From positions 62,991 through 126,990 of the forward strand of contig DCWA01000032.1 in assembly GCA_002327445.1 (NCBI GenBank): DNA of 64,000 nt, written 5' to 3'. This stretch comes from Desulfobacteraceae bacterium UBA2174 (GTDB lineage: Bacteria > Desulfobacterota > Desulfobacteria > Desulfobacterales > UBA2174). Shown one piece after another: positions 51,597 through 59,919 of this stretch (positions within the stretch are counted from its first letter, which is position 1; each line of letters starts with the position of its first letter). The notes below the pieces were generated by a model. The model ran no database searches. It was not told the DNA's origin and saw only the letters and a list, made by a program, of their open reading frames with translations. The translations under genes and the position numbers were made by a program.

Positions 51597-52370
51597 TCAG
51601 ACGGGCCGGCACGCATCGGGCAGAGAGCGATTGATCACCGCGGCCATGTACCCGGCCCCGAATCCGTTATCGATGTTGACCACCGCCACGTTGGAGCTGC
51701 AAGAATTAAGCATGGCCAGCAGGGCGGTCAATCCGCCGAAGCTCGTGCCGTAACCCACGCTGGTGGGCACAGCGATCACCGGGCGCTCCACCATGCCGGC
51801 CACCACGCTGGGCAGGGCCCCTTCCATGCCGGCCACCACCACCAGCACGGCGGCGGTCTGGATGCGCTCCCGGTGCGCCAGCAGGCGATGGATCCCCGCC
51901 ACGCCCACATCGATGAGCGTCTCGACGCGGTTGCCCATGGCCTCGGCGGTCAACACGGCCTCCCGGGCGACGCCCAGGTCGGAAGTGCCGGCGGCCAGCA
52001 CCAGGATCGTGCCTTGCCCCACGATTCGCATCGCTTCGCGGTTCCACACCAGCATGCGCGCCGTGGCATCGTAGGCCGCTTCAGGATAACGGGCCAGCAC
52101 CGGCTCGGCCTTTCGAGAATCCAGGCGGGTGACCAGCACCACGTTTTCGCGGACCACCATGCGATCGAGAATCGCCAGGATCTGTTCGGAGGTCTTGCCC
52201 TGGCCGAAGATCACCTCGGGGAATCCCTTGCGCAGGGCCCGGTGGTGATCGATGCGGGCGAATCCGAGATCCTCATAGGGCAGATGATGGAGCCGGGCCG
52301 CGGCCGCGGCCACCGTCGTGGCACCGCGGGCCACGTCTTCCAGCAGTTGTTCCAGTTCTTTTCCGTTCAC
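51597..52370 (-). CDS. larB: LarB (pyridinium biscarboxylate synthase-like)
   Basis: LarB carboxylates and hydrolyses nicotinic acid adenine dinucleotide in making the nickel-pincer cofactor (family knowledge). The 257-residue product has the PurE-like C-terminal domain (ILAAGTSDLGVAREA, VVVAGMEGALPSVVAGM, PVIAVPTSVGYG, VVNIDNGFGAGYMA) and an N-terminal ~110-residue LarB-specific part (LGFARIDHHRALRKGFPEVIFG). It starts with GTG 52368-52370. No larC, larE or larA lies in the window; the cofactor pathway, if present, is split. It converges with aat and diverges from kdsB. Confidence 0.92.
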   Translation of the reverse strand: MNGKELEQLLEDVARGATTVAAAAARLHHLPYEDLGFARIDHHRALRKGFPEVIFGQGKTSEQILAILDRMVVRENVVLVTRLDSRKAEPVLARYPEAAYDATARMLVWNREAMRIVGQGTILVLAAGTSDLGVAREAVLTAEAMGNRVETLIDVGVAGIHRLLAHRERIQTAAVLVVVAGMEGALPSVVAGMVERPVIAVPTSVGYGTSFGGLTALLAMLNSCSSNVAVVNIDNGFGAGYMAAVINRSLPDACRPV

Positions 52371-52393
52371 TGCTCACCACTTTCCGGGGATGG

Positions 52394-52421
52394 TTGATTC
52401 CGGATGCATCTGTTATATAAC
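52394..52421 (+). promoter_or_regulatory. Sigma-70-type promoter upstream of kdsB
   Basis: TTGATT at 52394-52399, 16-bp spacer, TATAAC at 52416-52421. Followed by CTTTAGTCACTTTAGTCAC-type word repeats (about 52449-52500), the same wording as at 4887-5083. Confidence 0.45.
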
Positions 52422-52512
52422 CCTACCGGAGCGCAGCACTACCCACTTTAAACTTTAGTCACTTTAGTCACTCGTAACTTTCAATCCGTCACTCGCAACT
52501 CGGAAAAATCCC

Positions 52513-53307
52513 ATGACCACCGCTGTCATCATCCCCTGCCGCTACGCCAGCACCCGCTTTGCGGGCAAGTCCCTCACCCTCTTCGAGGGCCGGCCGATCA
52601 TCGCCCATGTGTACGAGCACGCCTCCCAGGCACCGGGAGTGGATCTTGTCACGGTGGCCACCGATGACTCCCGCATCGCCGAGGCCGTGAACCGATTCGG
52701 CGGCCGGGTGGTGATGACCGACAGGTCCTGCCACAGCGGCACCGACCGCGTCGCCGAAGCCGCGGACCGCCTTGGCCTGCAAAACCGCGATATCGTCGTC
52801 AACGTCCAGGGGGATCAGCCGGCGGTGGCCCCGGAAAGCATCGCGGCCGCCATTGGCCCCCTCGTCGCCGACCCGGTTGTGCAAATGACCACACTGGCCT
52901 TTCCCATTGTGGATCCGGCGGAAATCTTCCACCCCAAGGACGTCAAGGTCGTCTTCGACCAGCGGGGGGACGCGATCTATTTTTCCCGCGCCCCCATCCC
53001 CTTTACCCGGGAGGGAGCCTGGCGCATCGAGGCCGGCGAAAACGGATGGTCACTGCATTTCGGAACCGGCGCCGCCGGGTTTGCCGCGTACAAGCACTTG
53101 GGGGTATACGCCTTTCGCAAGTCCTTCCTGGACATCTACCGGCGCCTTCCCCCGGGGCGCCTGGAGGAAATCGAAAAACTCGAACAACTCAGGGTGCTCG
53201 AACACGGGTTTCGCATCCGGGTGGTGGTCACCGCGCACGATTCACCGGAAATCGACTGCCCCGAAGACCTGGACCGCTTGCAGCGCCATCGGCTGAAGGA
53301 GTCATGA
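52513..53307 (+). CDS. kdsB: 3-deoxy-manno-octulosonate cytidylyltransferase
   Basis: Activates Kdo as CMP-Kdo for lipopolysaccharide inner core. The 264-residue product has the nucleotide-binding PCRYASTRFAGKSL (residues 9-22), VATDD, HSGTDRVAEA, VNVQGDQPAV and DCPEDLDRL near the end. Start ATG 52513 is followed by MTTAVIIPCRY. The stop overlaps the YitT-type gene by ATGA. Together with lptE it shows that this is a Gram-negative organism with LPS. Confidence 0.95.
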   Translation: MTTAVIIPCRYASTRFAGKSLTLFEGRPIIAHVYEHASQAPGVDLVTVATDDSRIAEAVNRFGGRVVMTDRSCHSGTDRVAEAADRLGLQNRDIVVNVQGDQPAVAPESIAAAIGPLVADPVVQMTTLAFPIVDPAEIFHPKDVKVVFDQRGDAIYFSRAPIPFTREGAWRIEAGENGWSLHFGTGAAGFAAYKHLGVYAFRKSFLDIYRRLPPGRLEEIEKLEQLRVLEHGFRIRVVVTAHDSPEIDCPEDLDRLQRHRLKES

Positions 53308-54176
53308 CCATGACAGGCAGCAACCTGCGCCAACTCACTTACAGCATCCCGTACAACCTGCTGCTGATCACCGCCGGGTCGGTGATCTTCGGCATCGGCG
53401 TCAAGGCCATCGCCATGCCCCACGGCCTGATCACCGGCGGCATTTCCGGCGTGGCCCTGCTCCTCCACTACTGGATCGGCTGGCTGGAGCCCGGCCAGTG
53501 GTACTTTCTGCTCAACATGCCCATCTTCATCCTCGGCTGGTGGTTCGTCAGCCGCCGCTTCTTCTTTTACAGCCTCTACGGCATGGTGATCATGACCCTG
53601 GCCATGGACTGGATGGCCTTCACCATCCCGGTCACCGAACCGGTGCTGGCCGTGCTGGCCGGTGGCACGCTGATCGGCACGGGTTCAGGAATCATTCTGA
53701 ACAGTCTCGGATCGGGAGGCGGCAACGACATCATCGCCATCATCCTCAATCAACGCTTCAACTTCCGCATCGGCACCTTTTTCTTTCTCTTCAACATCAC
53801 GCTGTTCGCCCTCAGCCTGGGACGATTGCCGCTGGACCTGGTCCTCTTCTCCCTGGCCATGAGCTTCGTCACCAGCCAGATGGTGGACTATTTCCTCAGC
53901 ATCTTCAACCAGCGCAAGATGGTGCTGATCATCTCCGAGCAAGCCGACGCCATCGCCGCCGAAATCCTCAGCCGGATCCACCGGGGCGCCACGTATCTGG
54001 AAGGCCGCGGCGCCTTCTCCGGCCGAAAGAAGGACGTGCTGCTCACCGTGGTCAACAACTACCAGCTCAAAAGGGTCGAGGAACTGGTCTTCAATCTGGA
54101 CCCGGAGGCATTCGTCATCATGGAAAACACCTTCAACGTGCTCGGCAAGGGGTTTTCCCACCGCAAGGTGTATTGA
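53304..54176 (+). CDS. YitT family membrane protein (DUF161/DUF2179)
   Basis: A 290-residue inner-membrane protein: five to six spans in the first ~200 residues (ITAGSVIFGIGVKAIAMPHGLITGG; LAVLAGGTLIGTGSGII; GGGNDIIAIILN) and a soluble C-terminal DUF2179 domain (GRGAFSGRKKDVLLTVVNNYQL). Transport role unknown. The ATG overlaps the kdsB stop (ATGA) so the two are coupled. Confidence 0.93.
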   Translation: MTMTGSNLRQLTYSIPYNLLLITAGSVIFGIGVKAIAMPHGLITGGISGVALLLHYWIGWLEPGQWYFLLNMPIFILGWWFVSRRFFFYSLYGMVIMTLAMDWMAFTIPVTEPVLAVLAGGTLIGTGSGIILNSLGSGGGNDIIAIILNQRFNFRIGTFFFLFNITLFALSLGRLPLDLVLFSLAMSFVTSQMVDYFLSIFNQRKMVLIISEQADAIAAEILSRIHRGATYLEGRGAFSGRKKDVLLTVVNNYQLKRVEELVFNLDPEAFVIMENTFNVLGKGFSHRKVY

Positions 54177-54209
54177 ACGCCGGCGAAAAGCATCCCCATC
54201 GGCTGGAAT

Positions 54210-55628
54210 TCAGGGGCGATCGTAGTTGACCACATAGTAATCGTCGATGATCCCCTCCTGTTTGAGGCGCTCCCCGTAGGCCAGGGCCGCGGCCCGATCG
54301 GCAAAGTGGGAGATTCGCACCTGGTACCAGGTCTTGTCGTTGCTGCGCGCCTCCTGCCATTGGGCATCCAGATTCCGTCCGCGCAACTCGGCCACGAAGC
54401 GCTCGGCGTGGTCCCGCTTCAGATAGGCGGCCACCTGGATGGTGAACGGATCCGTCACGGCGACGATCTCCAGCGGTTTCCCCACCACCGGAACCGGCGG
54501 CGGCGCCGGTGGCGGCGACGTCAGCAAGTGGCTGAAGGTATTGTAGAACATCATCGCTGCCACCCCGGCCACGACCGCCCCACCAGCGATCCATCCCATC
54601 CACCGGACCGCCCGCGATTCGCGCGCAAGCGTCGCCACACCGTGGATCCACCGCCGCGCGCGGCCGGCAGCCGCCTCCCGGATCCGGCCGCGTTTCGGCT
54701 CTGGGCGCGCCGGTGGCATACCGGCGTCCCAGGTCGCCGCGAAGCCTTCGGCGAGGATCTCGATGTCCACTGCATCCAGGCCCTCCAGGAGCGTCCTGGC
54801 GCGGGCGAGCATCTGCCGGTTGGAGGCTTCGGTCTCCAGGCGCATCAGGCAGGCGGCAAGCCCGCGGCGCAGCACGGCGTGATCCCCCTCCTCCCATGCG
54901 GCCAGGTAGGTTTCCAGGGCGAAATTGTCGCAGCGCCCCTCCTTGATAAACAGCGCGGCCAGCCGCTGGTTCCACCAGGCCGCCTCCTCCGGTTTGCGCC
55001 GCATCACCCGTTGATATACTTCCAGAGCCAGAAAGTCGGTGCGGCCGGCTGCCAGGAAACGGCGTCCGAGCACCTGCTGAATCCCTGCATCGTTGGCCTG
55101 AACCTCGGCGATGCGGTCCGCCGCCGCCTCATCGGCTTCATCCCAGGCTGGCTGCCGCGCCACGGCGCGCAACCAGGCCTTGGCCACCAGAGCGTCGCCG
55201 GGATGGGCCTTCAGGTAGGTGCGAAGCCCCTCCAGGCCAGCGGTGTCCCCGTCGGGCCGCGCCAGATAAAACCGTGCCATGCGCGCCGTGAGCAGGTCCC
55301 GGAGCCTCGAGCGGGCCAGCGGCGAGGGCAGAAAGCTGTCATAGATCGCCACGGCCCGCCGCAGCGCCGTCCGGGCCTCGGGTCCGCGCCCGGCCTTCTC
55401 CAGCAAATCGCTGCGTGCCAGCCGGTTCTTCACCCCTCGCCATGCCAGGCGATTGCCGGCCCAGCCCAAAAACACGAAGGCGGCCGCCAACACCGCTCCG
55501 CCCACCGCCAGGGGCCGGACGATGCCGGGCCGAGGGGGCAGCTGCACCAGGACCACCAGACTCGCCGGTCCGGCCACCATCAAGCTGAGCCACAAGCGAA
55601 TGACGATATGTTTGAGCAGATGAAACAT
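54210..55628 (-). CDS. Multi-span protein with C-terminal SPOR domain
   Basis: A 472-residue protein: two N-terminal spans (residues ~10-35 and 38-60), a long helical TPR-like soluble stretch (~90-330), a third span near residue 355 (WMGWIAGGAVVAGVAAMMFY), a Pro-rich linker, and a C-terminal SPOR domain (FTIQVAAYLKRDHAERFVAELRGR and VRISHFADRAAALAYGERL) that binds denuded peptidoglycan. Start overlaps the PBP stop (ATG at 55626-55628 sharing a base with TGA; GTG 55631 is an alternative). Third gene of an envelope operon. Confidence 0.85.
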   Translation of the reverse strand: MFHLLKHIVIRLWLSLMVAGPASLVVLVQLPPRPGIVRPLAVGGAVLAAAFVFLGWAGNRLAWRGVKNRLARSDLLEKAGRGPEARTALRRAVAIYDSFLPSPLARSRLRDLLTARMARFYLARPDGDTAGLEGLRTYLKAHPGDALVAKAWLRAVARQPAWDEADEAAADRIAEVQANDAGIQQVLGRRFLAAGRTDFLALEVYQRVMRRKPEEAAWWNQRLAALFIKEGRCDNFALETYLAAWEEGDHAVLRRGLAACLMRLETEASNRQMLARARTLLEGLDAVDIEILAEGFAATWDAGMPPARPEPKRGRIREAAAGRARRWIHGVATLARESRAVRWMGWIAGGAVVAGVAAMMFYNTFSHLLTSPPPAPPPVPVVGKPLEIVAVTDPFTIQVAAYLKRDHAERFVAELRGRNLDAQWQEARSNDKTWYQVRISHFADRAAALAYGERLKQEGIIDDYYVVNYDRP

Positions 55629-57655
55629 CACTCCAGTCGGCCTTCCGGTGTCTGCGGCACGGTTTCGTCCCCGGCGGCGAAGCTTCCCGTGGCCGGCAAT
55701 GCCACCGGTATTCCCCCGGCACCGGCGGGCAGCGGGCGCCCGGTGACCGGGTCCACCGTATCGAAACGGATGCCGTCCGGAACTGAAAAATCGCGGTAAG
55801 GATCACCCTCGGTGGCCCTGAGCATGAATTCCGCCCAAAGAGGGGCGGCGGCGCGTCCCCCGGTGAGACCCACGCCCCGCTTGTCGTGCAGCGGCCGATC
55901 ACGGTCGTAGCCGATCCAGGTGCAAACCGACAAGGTGGGGGTGAACCCGGTAAACCAGGCGTCCTGATAGTCGTTGGTCGTGCCGGTCTTGCCGGCCGCC
56001 GGCAAGGTAAAACCCATTTCCCGGACCACCCTGGCGGTGCCCTGATCGACCACGGCCTTCAACATGTCGATCAATTGATAGGAGACCTGAGGAGCGATCG
56101 CCTGTTCGCCGCCGGCGATATGTTCGGCGATGATCTGCCCGTGGGCATCCTCCACCCGCCGGATCCCGAAGGGCGCATGGCGCACCCCGCCGCTGGCCAG
56201 GGTCGCAAAGGCGCTGGCCATCTCCAACGGGCTGACCCCCGAAGTGCCCAGGGCCACCGAATAGACCGGCGTCAAAGGGCTATCGATGCCGCAGCGCCGG
56301 GCGGTTTCCACCACCGCCGCCGGGCCGGTGCGCGCCACCAGTTGGGCTGAGATGGTATTCACCGAACGCATCAGGGCCTGCTTGAGAATCATCGGCCCCT
56401 GATGACCCCGTTCGAAATTGCGCGGGGTCCAGTCAGCGGCGCCCTGGATGGGAATGCGCACCGGGCGGTCCACCACCACCGTGGCTGGATGAATCTTCAA
56501 GCGCTCCAGGGCGGTCGCATAGACGAAGGGTTTGAACCCCGAACCGGGCTGACGCTGGTTCTGCACCGCCCGGTTGTACTCGCTCTCATGGTAGTCCCGG
56601 CCGCCCACCATGGCCTTGACCGCCCCCGTTCGGCTTTCCACGGCCACCAGGGCCGCCTGCACCGGTTCGCTCGACGCTTCCTCCCGGGGCGCGCCCATGG
56701 TTTCGTCGATTCGCTCCAGGCTGCGTCGCACCGACTCCACCGCCAGGCGCTGCATCTGCGGATCCAGAGTGGTGGTAACCCGCAGACCGCCATGGTAGAC
56801 TACTTCAGGCCCGTATTGTTGTTCCAGGTCCTTGATCACCCAGTCGATGAAGTAGCTGCCGGAGCCTGTCCGGGCTTCCCCCCGGGCCAGTTCCAGGGGC
56901 GCTTCGGCGGCGGCCTTGGCCTGCTCCCGACTGATGTAGCCCACAGCCACCATCCGGTCGAGGACGATGCGCTGGCGTTCCCGAGCCCTCTCCAGGTGCC
57001 GGTGGGGATTGTAGTAGGTCGGAGACTTGGGCAGCCCGGCCAGCAGGGCGGACTGGGCCAGGGTCAGGTCCATGGCCGCCCGGTTGAAATAGATGCGCGC
57101 CGCCTGCTCGATGCCGTAGGCCCTGGCACCGAACGGAATCTGGTTGACGTAGGCCTCCAGGATGGTCCCTTTGTCGTAGGCGGCCTCGATCTGCAGGGCG
57201 ATGAGCATCTCCCGGAACTTGCGCAGCCAACTGCGCTCGAAGGTGAAAAAGAGATTCTTGGCCAATTGCTGGGTGATGGTGGAAGCGCCCTCGACCCGGC
57301 CCGGACGGGTCAGCGTGATCCACAGCGCCTTCACGGTGCGCAGCTTGTCGATGCCGTGGTGGACCCAGAAACGGTGGTCCTCGGTGGCCACCACCGCCTG
57401 GATGAAGCTGGTCGCCACCCGGCCGAGTGGCACGGCTTCGCGCCCGCCCAGAAGCATGATCCGCTCCCCGGTGGCGGCGAAGATCTCGGTGGGCGGGGTT
57501 TCAATGATCCGGCTCAACGGACTGGGCACCCGGGGCAAATCCCCCACCGCGACCAGGGCCATCACGCCGGCCCCCAAAGCAGCCACCGCCATTGCCCCCA
57601 GAGCCAGGTAAACCAGCACGGCAAGGCGCCGGACCCAGGCAGCACCACCCGTCAT
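55628..57655 (-). CDS. Class A penicillin-binding protein (transglycosylase/transpeptidase)
   Basis: A 675-residue bifunctional peptidoglycan synthase. It has an N-terminal span (VRRLAVLVYLALGAMAVAA), GT51 motifs (ATEDHRFWVHHGID with the catalytic Glu, then GASTITQQLAKNLFF), and transpeptidase motifs SGFK (Ser in PGSGFKPFVYA), SVN and KTGTTNDYQDAWF. The ATG overlaps the stop of the upstream membrane protein (ATGA) and its own stop overlaps the SPOR gene. It is close to PBP1C/2A-like enzymes in length and lacks a PBP1C C-terminal extension. Confidence 0.95.
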   Translation of the reverse strand: MTGGAAWVRRLAVLVYLALGAMAVAALGAGVMALVAVGDLPRVPSPLSRIIETPPTEIFAATGERIMLLGGREAVPLGRVATSFIQAVVATEDHRFWVHHGIDKLRTVKALWITLTRPGRVEGASTITQQLAKNLFFTFERSWLRKFREMLIALQIEAAYDKGTILEAYVNQIPFGARAYGIEQAARIYFNRAAMDLTLAQSALLAGLPKSPTYYNPHRHLERARERQRIVLDRMVAVGYISREQAKAAAEAPLELARGEARTGSGSYFIDWVIKDLEQQYGPEVVYHGGLRVTTTLDPQMQRLAVESVRRSLERIDETMGAPREEASSEPVQAALVAVESRTGAVKAMVGGRDYHESEYNRAVQNQRQPGSGFKPFVYATALERLKIHPATVVVDRPVRIPIQGAADWTPRNFERGHQGPMILKQALMRSVNTISAQLVARTGPAAVVETARRCGIDSPLTPVYSVALGTSGVSPLEMASAFATLASGGVRHAPFGIRRVEDAHGQIIAEHIAGGEQAIAPQVSYQLIDMLKAVVDQGTARVVREMGFTLPAAGKTGTTNDYQDAWFTGFTPTLSVCTWIGYDRDRPLHDKRGVGLTGGRAAAPLWAEFMLRATEGDPYRDFSVPDGIRFDTVDPVTGRPLPAGAGGIPVALPATGSFAAGDETVPQTPEGRLE

Positions 57656-58566
57656 GAGCGCTCTCCATATCCCGGCACCGCGGCCGCCCCGTTTCCAGCC
57701 CGGTCCTCGAGCCGGCTGTGGATCTGCCAGACAGCCCATTCCCGGCCCCGGGTGAGCAGCACCTTGGGAGTGCCGGCCACCATGGCCTCGAAGCCCAACC
57801 GGATGTAGCCGCCGGCAACTTCATTGCTGATGGCCACGCGCACGATGGTTCCCTCGATTTCCAGCAGCCTCCGGGGTTGAAGCACCACCGCCTCGCGCAC
57901 CTCCTCGGACAGGCTCCCCAGTTCCTGAAAGAAGAGATCCGCCGGATAGATGCCTCCCTGGAAATCGGGCCATTGCTCCAGCCGACCGCCATGGAGCGCT
58001 TCCTGCTCCCGATTCAGCGACAGCACCTGCAATGGCAAATCCAGGGATTCGAGAATCTGGTTGGCGGTGTCGAGCAGATTGACCGTCAGCCCGCTGCCGG
58101 TGCTGTTTTTGCTGACATACACCCGGTCACAGCGGTGTTGGCTCAGGATTTCGAGCAATCTCAGAGGATTGGCCACTTCCCGGGCCGACGTCTCGGGCAA
58201 ATCGAGGTACAGGCGACGGAAATGATCCACGGAGAGCATGGCCCCCTGCCCGGGCTGCAAGCGCTCGGCCAACTGGACAAAAGCGGTGCTTTCGCGCGCC
58301 TCCCGCTGACTGGCGAGCCGATCGGTGACAATTTTCTCCAGGGCCTGATAGGCGCTGCGGGCCTGCTGCCCCACTTCCCAGATTTGGCCGGACTCCGGTC
58401 GGCCGGCATTGGTGCTGGCGAGGTAGGCGCCCATGATCCGCTCGGCCCAGTCGAAGCGCAGCTCGCCAAGAAAAAGGCATAAAACCAGCAAGATGGACAG
58501 GATCACGTGGGGCGCGGACAAACGCCAGAGGTACTCGCCCAAATTCCGGGGATGATACCACGCCAT
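57652..58566 (-). CDS. Single-span envelope protein of unknown function
   Basis: A 304-residue protein with one N-terminal span (residues ~19-37, HVILSILLVLCLFLGEL), then a periplasmic domain with helices and strands (QLAERLQPGQGAMLSVDHFRR; LRLLEILSQHRCDRVYVSKNS). No family recognised. First in an operon with the PBP and the SPOR protein by ATGA overlaps, so a regulator or partner of that synthase is likely (inference). ATG 58564-58566 follows GGAGCGA. Confidence 0.7.
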   Translation of the reverse strand: MAWYHPRNLGEYLWRLSAPHVILSILLVLCLFLGELRFDWAERIMGAYLASTNAGRPESGQIWEVGQQARSAYQALEKIVTDRLASQREARESTAFVQLAERLQPGQGAMLSVDHFRRLYLDLPETSAREVANPLRLLEILSQHRCDRVYVSKNSTGSGLTVNLLDTANQILESLDLPLQVLSLNREQEALHGGRLEQWPDFQGGIYPADLFFQELGSLSEEVREAVVLQPRRLLEIEGTIVRVAISNEVAGGYIRLGFEAMVAGTPKVLLTRGREWAVWQIHSRLEDRAGNGAAAVPGYGERS

Positions 58567-58735
58567 GGCCTATCGCTCCTGGCAACCAAAGCCGACCAGG
58601 CCCCAAGCCCCTGCCGTCCTCTGAGAAAGACGGTTCGTTCCACCCAGCCGGGGCCGACGATCATCCCGAGATTGGACGAAGGACCCTCTCCCCGATCCCT
58701 GGGCATTCAGGCCGCTTCGGAATGAATCCAGAAAC

Positions 58736-59398
58736 TCAGGCATTGACCATCTCCATCACCTTGGCCACCAGCTTCTCTATTCCCAGGGCCACATCCTTGA
58801 TCCCGGGTCCGACCATGTAGGCTGGCGTCGTCACCAGCCGGTTGGCTTCATCCACGCAGATCCCGTCCACCGGGCGTTCCTGGTGCACTCCACCCATGAC
58901 CTCGATAGACCGGGCCGTGCCCACGTCATTGCCGATGGTCACCACCGGATGCCGCTCGGCAAGGGCCTTGGCCAACACAGCCGGCGCAATGCAGATGGCG
59001 CCAATGGGTTTTCTGGCGGCCGCCATGTCCTGGATCAGGCGCGCGACCTCGGGGTCCACCTCGGCTTCGGGCCCCTTGAAGGCGAAATCGCTCAGATTCT
59101 TGGCCGCTCCGAACCCACCGGGGAGGATCACTGCATCCAGGTCGCTGGCGGCCACGCTCTTCAGGGAGCGGATCTCGCCACGGGCGATACGGGCCGATTC
59201 GACCAGCACATTACGCTGCTGGCCGGTTTCCTGCTGGCCGAGGTGATCGATCACATGGTGCTGCGGTTTATCCGGCGCCATACAGACGATCTGCGCGCCG
59301 GCGCGGTCGAGAAAGAGCAGCGTCAACACCGCCTCATGGATTTCCGTTCCGTCGAACACCCCGCAGCCGGACAACAGCACACCGATGTTTTTGGCCAT
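58736..59398 (-). CDS. elbB: ElbB-like DJ-1/PfpI family protein
   Basis: A 220-residue DJ-1/PfpI superfamily member. E. coli ElbB shows weak glyoxalase activity and was linked to isoprenoid synthesis. The product has GVLLSGCGVFDGTEIHEAV at the start, the nucleophile-elbow-like GAICIAPAVLAKAL (Cys near residue 137), and VILPGGFGAAKNLSDFAF. ATG 59396-59398 follows AAGGAGG. Substrate unknown. Confidence 0.92.
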   Translation of the reverse strand: MAKNIGVLLSGCGVFDGTEIHEAVLTLLFLDRAGAQIVCMAPDKPQHHVIDHLGQQETGQQRNVLVESARIARGEIRSLKSVAASDLDAVILPGGFGAAKNLSDFAFKGPEAEVDPEVARLIQDMAAARKPIGAICIAPAVLAKALAERHPVVTIGNDVGTARSIEVMGGVHQERPVDGICVDEANRLVTTPAYMVGPGIKDVALGIEKLVAKVMEMVNA

Positions 59399-59455
59399 GT
59401 TCGTCCTCCTTTCCGCTGTGTCGGTTCGTCAAGCTTCCGTGTTTGCTTGAAAAAT

Positions 59456-59484
59456 ATAGGTCCTATAGGACTTATAGGACCTAT
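59456..59484. repeat. 12-bp perfect inverted repeat (ATAGGTCCTATA)
   Basis: ATAGGTCCTATA (59456-59467), a 5-nt spacer, and TATAGGACCTAT (59473-59484). Each arm is itself nearly palindromic. It lies in the short divergent region between the thioesterase and elbB starts, and could be a regulatory operator or a repeat word. Confidence 0.6.
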
Positions 59485-59529
59485 GACAACCCTGCCCAAT
59501 CCGGGGAAATTTTCATGGCAGCGTCCACT

Positions 59530-59919
59530 TCAGGCGCCATTCAACACATGGGCGTCGAGCACGAAACAGGTGAACAACCCTCCGAAAACCCGCTTTTCCC
59601 CGCGCATCACACTCACATCGACCCTTCGTTTGCGGCCGGCGGCCTCCACCACCTTTGCCTCGGCCACCACTGTTTCGCCGACCTTCACCGGCGCGAGGAA
59701 TTTGACCTCGGCGGCACCGAGGACGATGTTGGGGTGGTTGACGGCAATCATGGCGGCATAATCGGCCAACCCGAAAACGAAGCCGCCGTGAACCAGCCCA
59801 TGATCATCCACGGCCATCCGGGCGTCAGCCGTCAGTCGAACCCGGCTTGTCCCGTCACCGACGGCCTCGGCCTGCCCGCAAAGGGCGGGGTCTATCTGCT
59901 GATGGGTTCGGATCTCCAT
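59530..59919 (-). CDS. Hotdog-fold thioesterase-like protein
   Basis: A 129-residue hotdog protein (PaaI/4HBT type): the catalytic-region HGGFVFGLADYAAMIAVN, then LGAAEVKFLAPVKVGETVVAEAKV. Acyl-CoA thioesters are the usual substrates; the specific acyl group is unknown. Start ATG 59917-59919 lies 8 bp after AAGGAG; ATG 59923-59925 is only 2 bp from it. The start lies inside the 3' end of the CbiR-like gene, a 28-bp overlap. Confidence 0.88.
   Translation of the reverse strand: MEIRTHQQIDPALCGQAEAVGDGTSRVRLTADARMAVDDHGLVHGGFVFGLADYAAMIAVNHPNIVLGAAEVKFLAPVKVGETVVAEAKVVEAAGRKRRVDVSVMRGEKRVFGGLFTCFVLDAHVLNGA

Noticed and set aside
58567..58735. Riboswitch (for example c-di-GMP type) upstream of the envelope operon on the minus strand
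   Set aside because: GC-rich and structured-looking, but it does not match a riboswitch consensus known to me.
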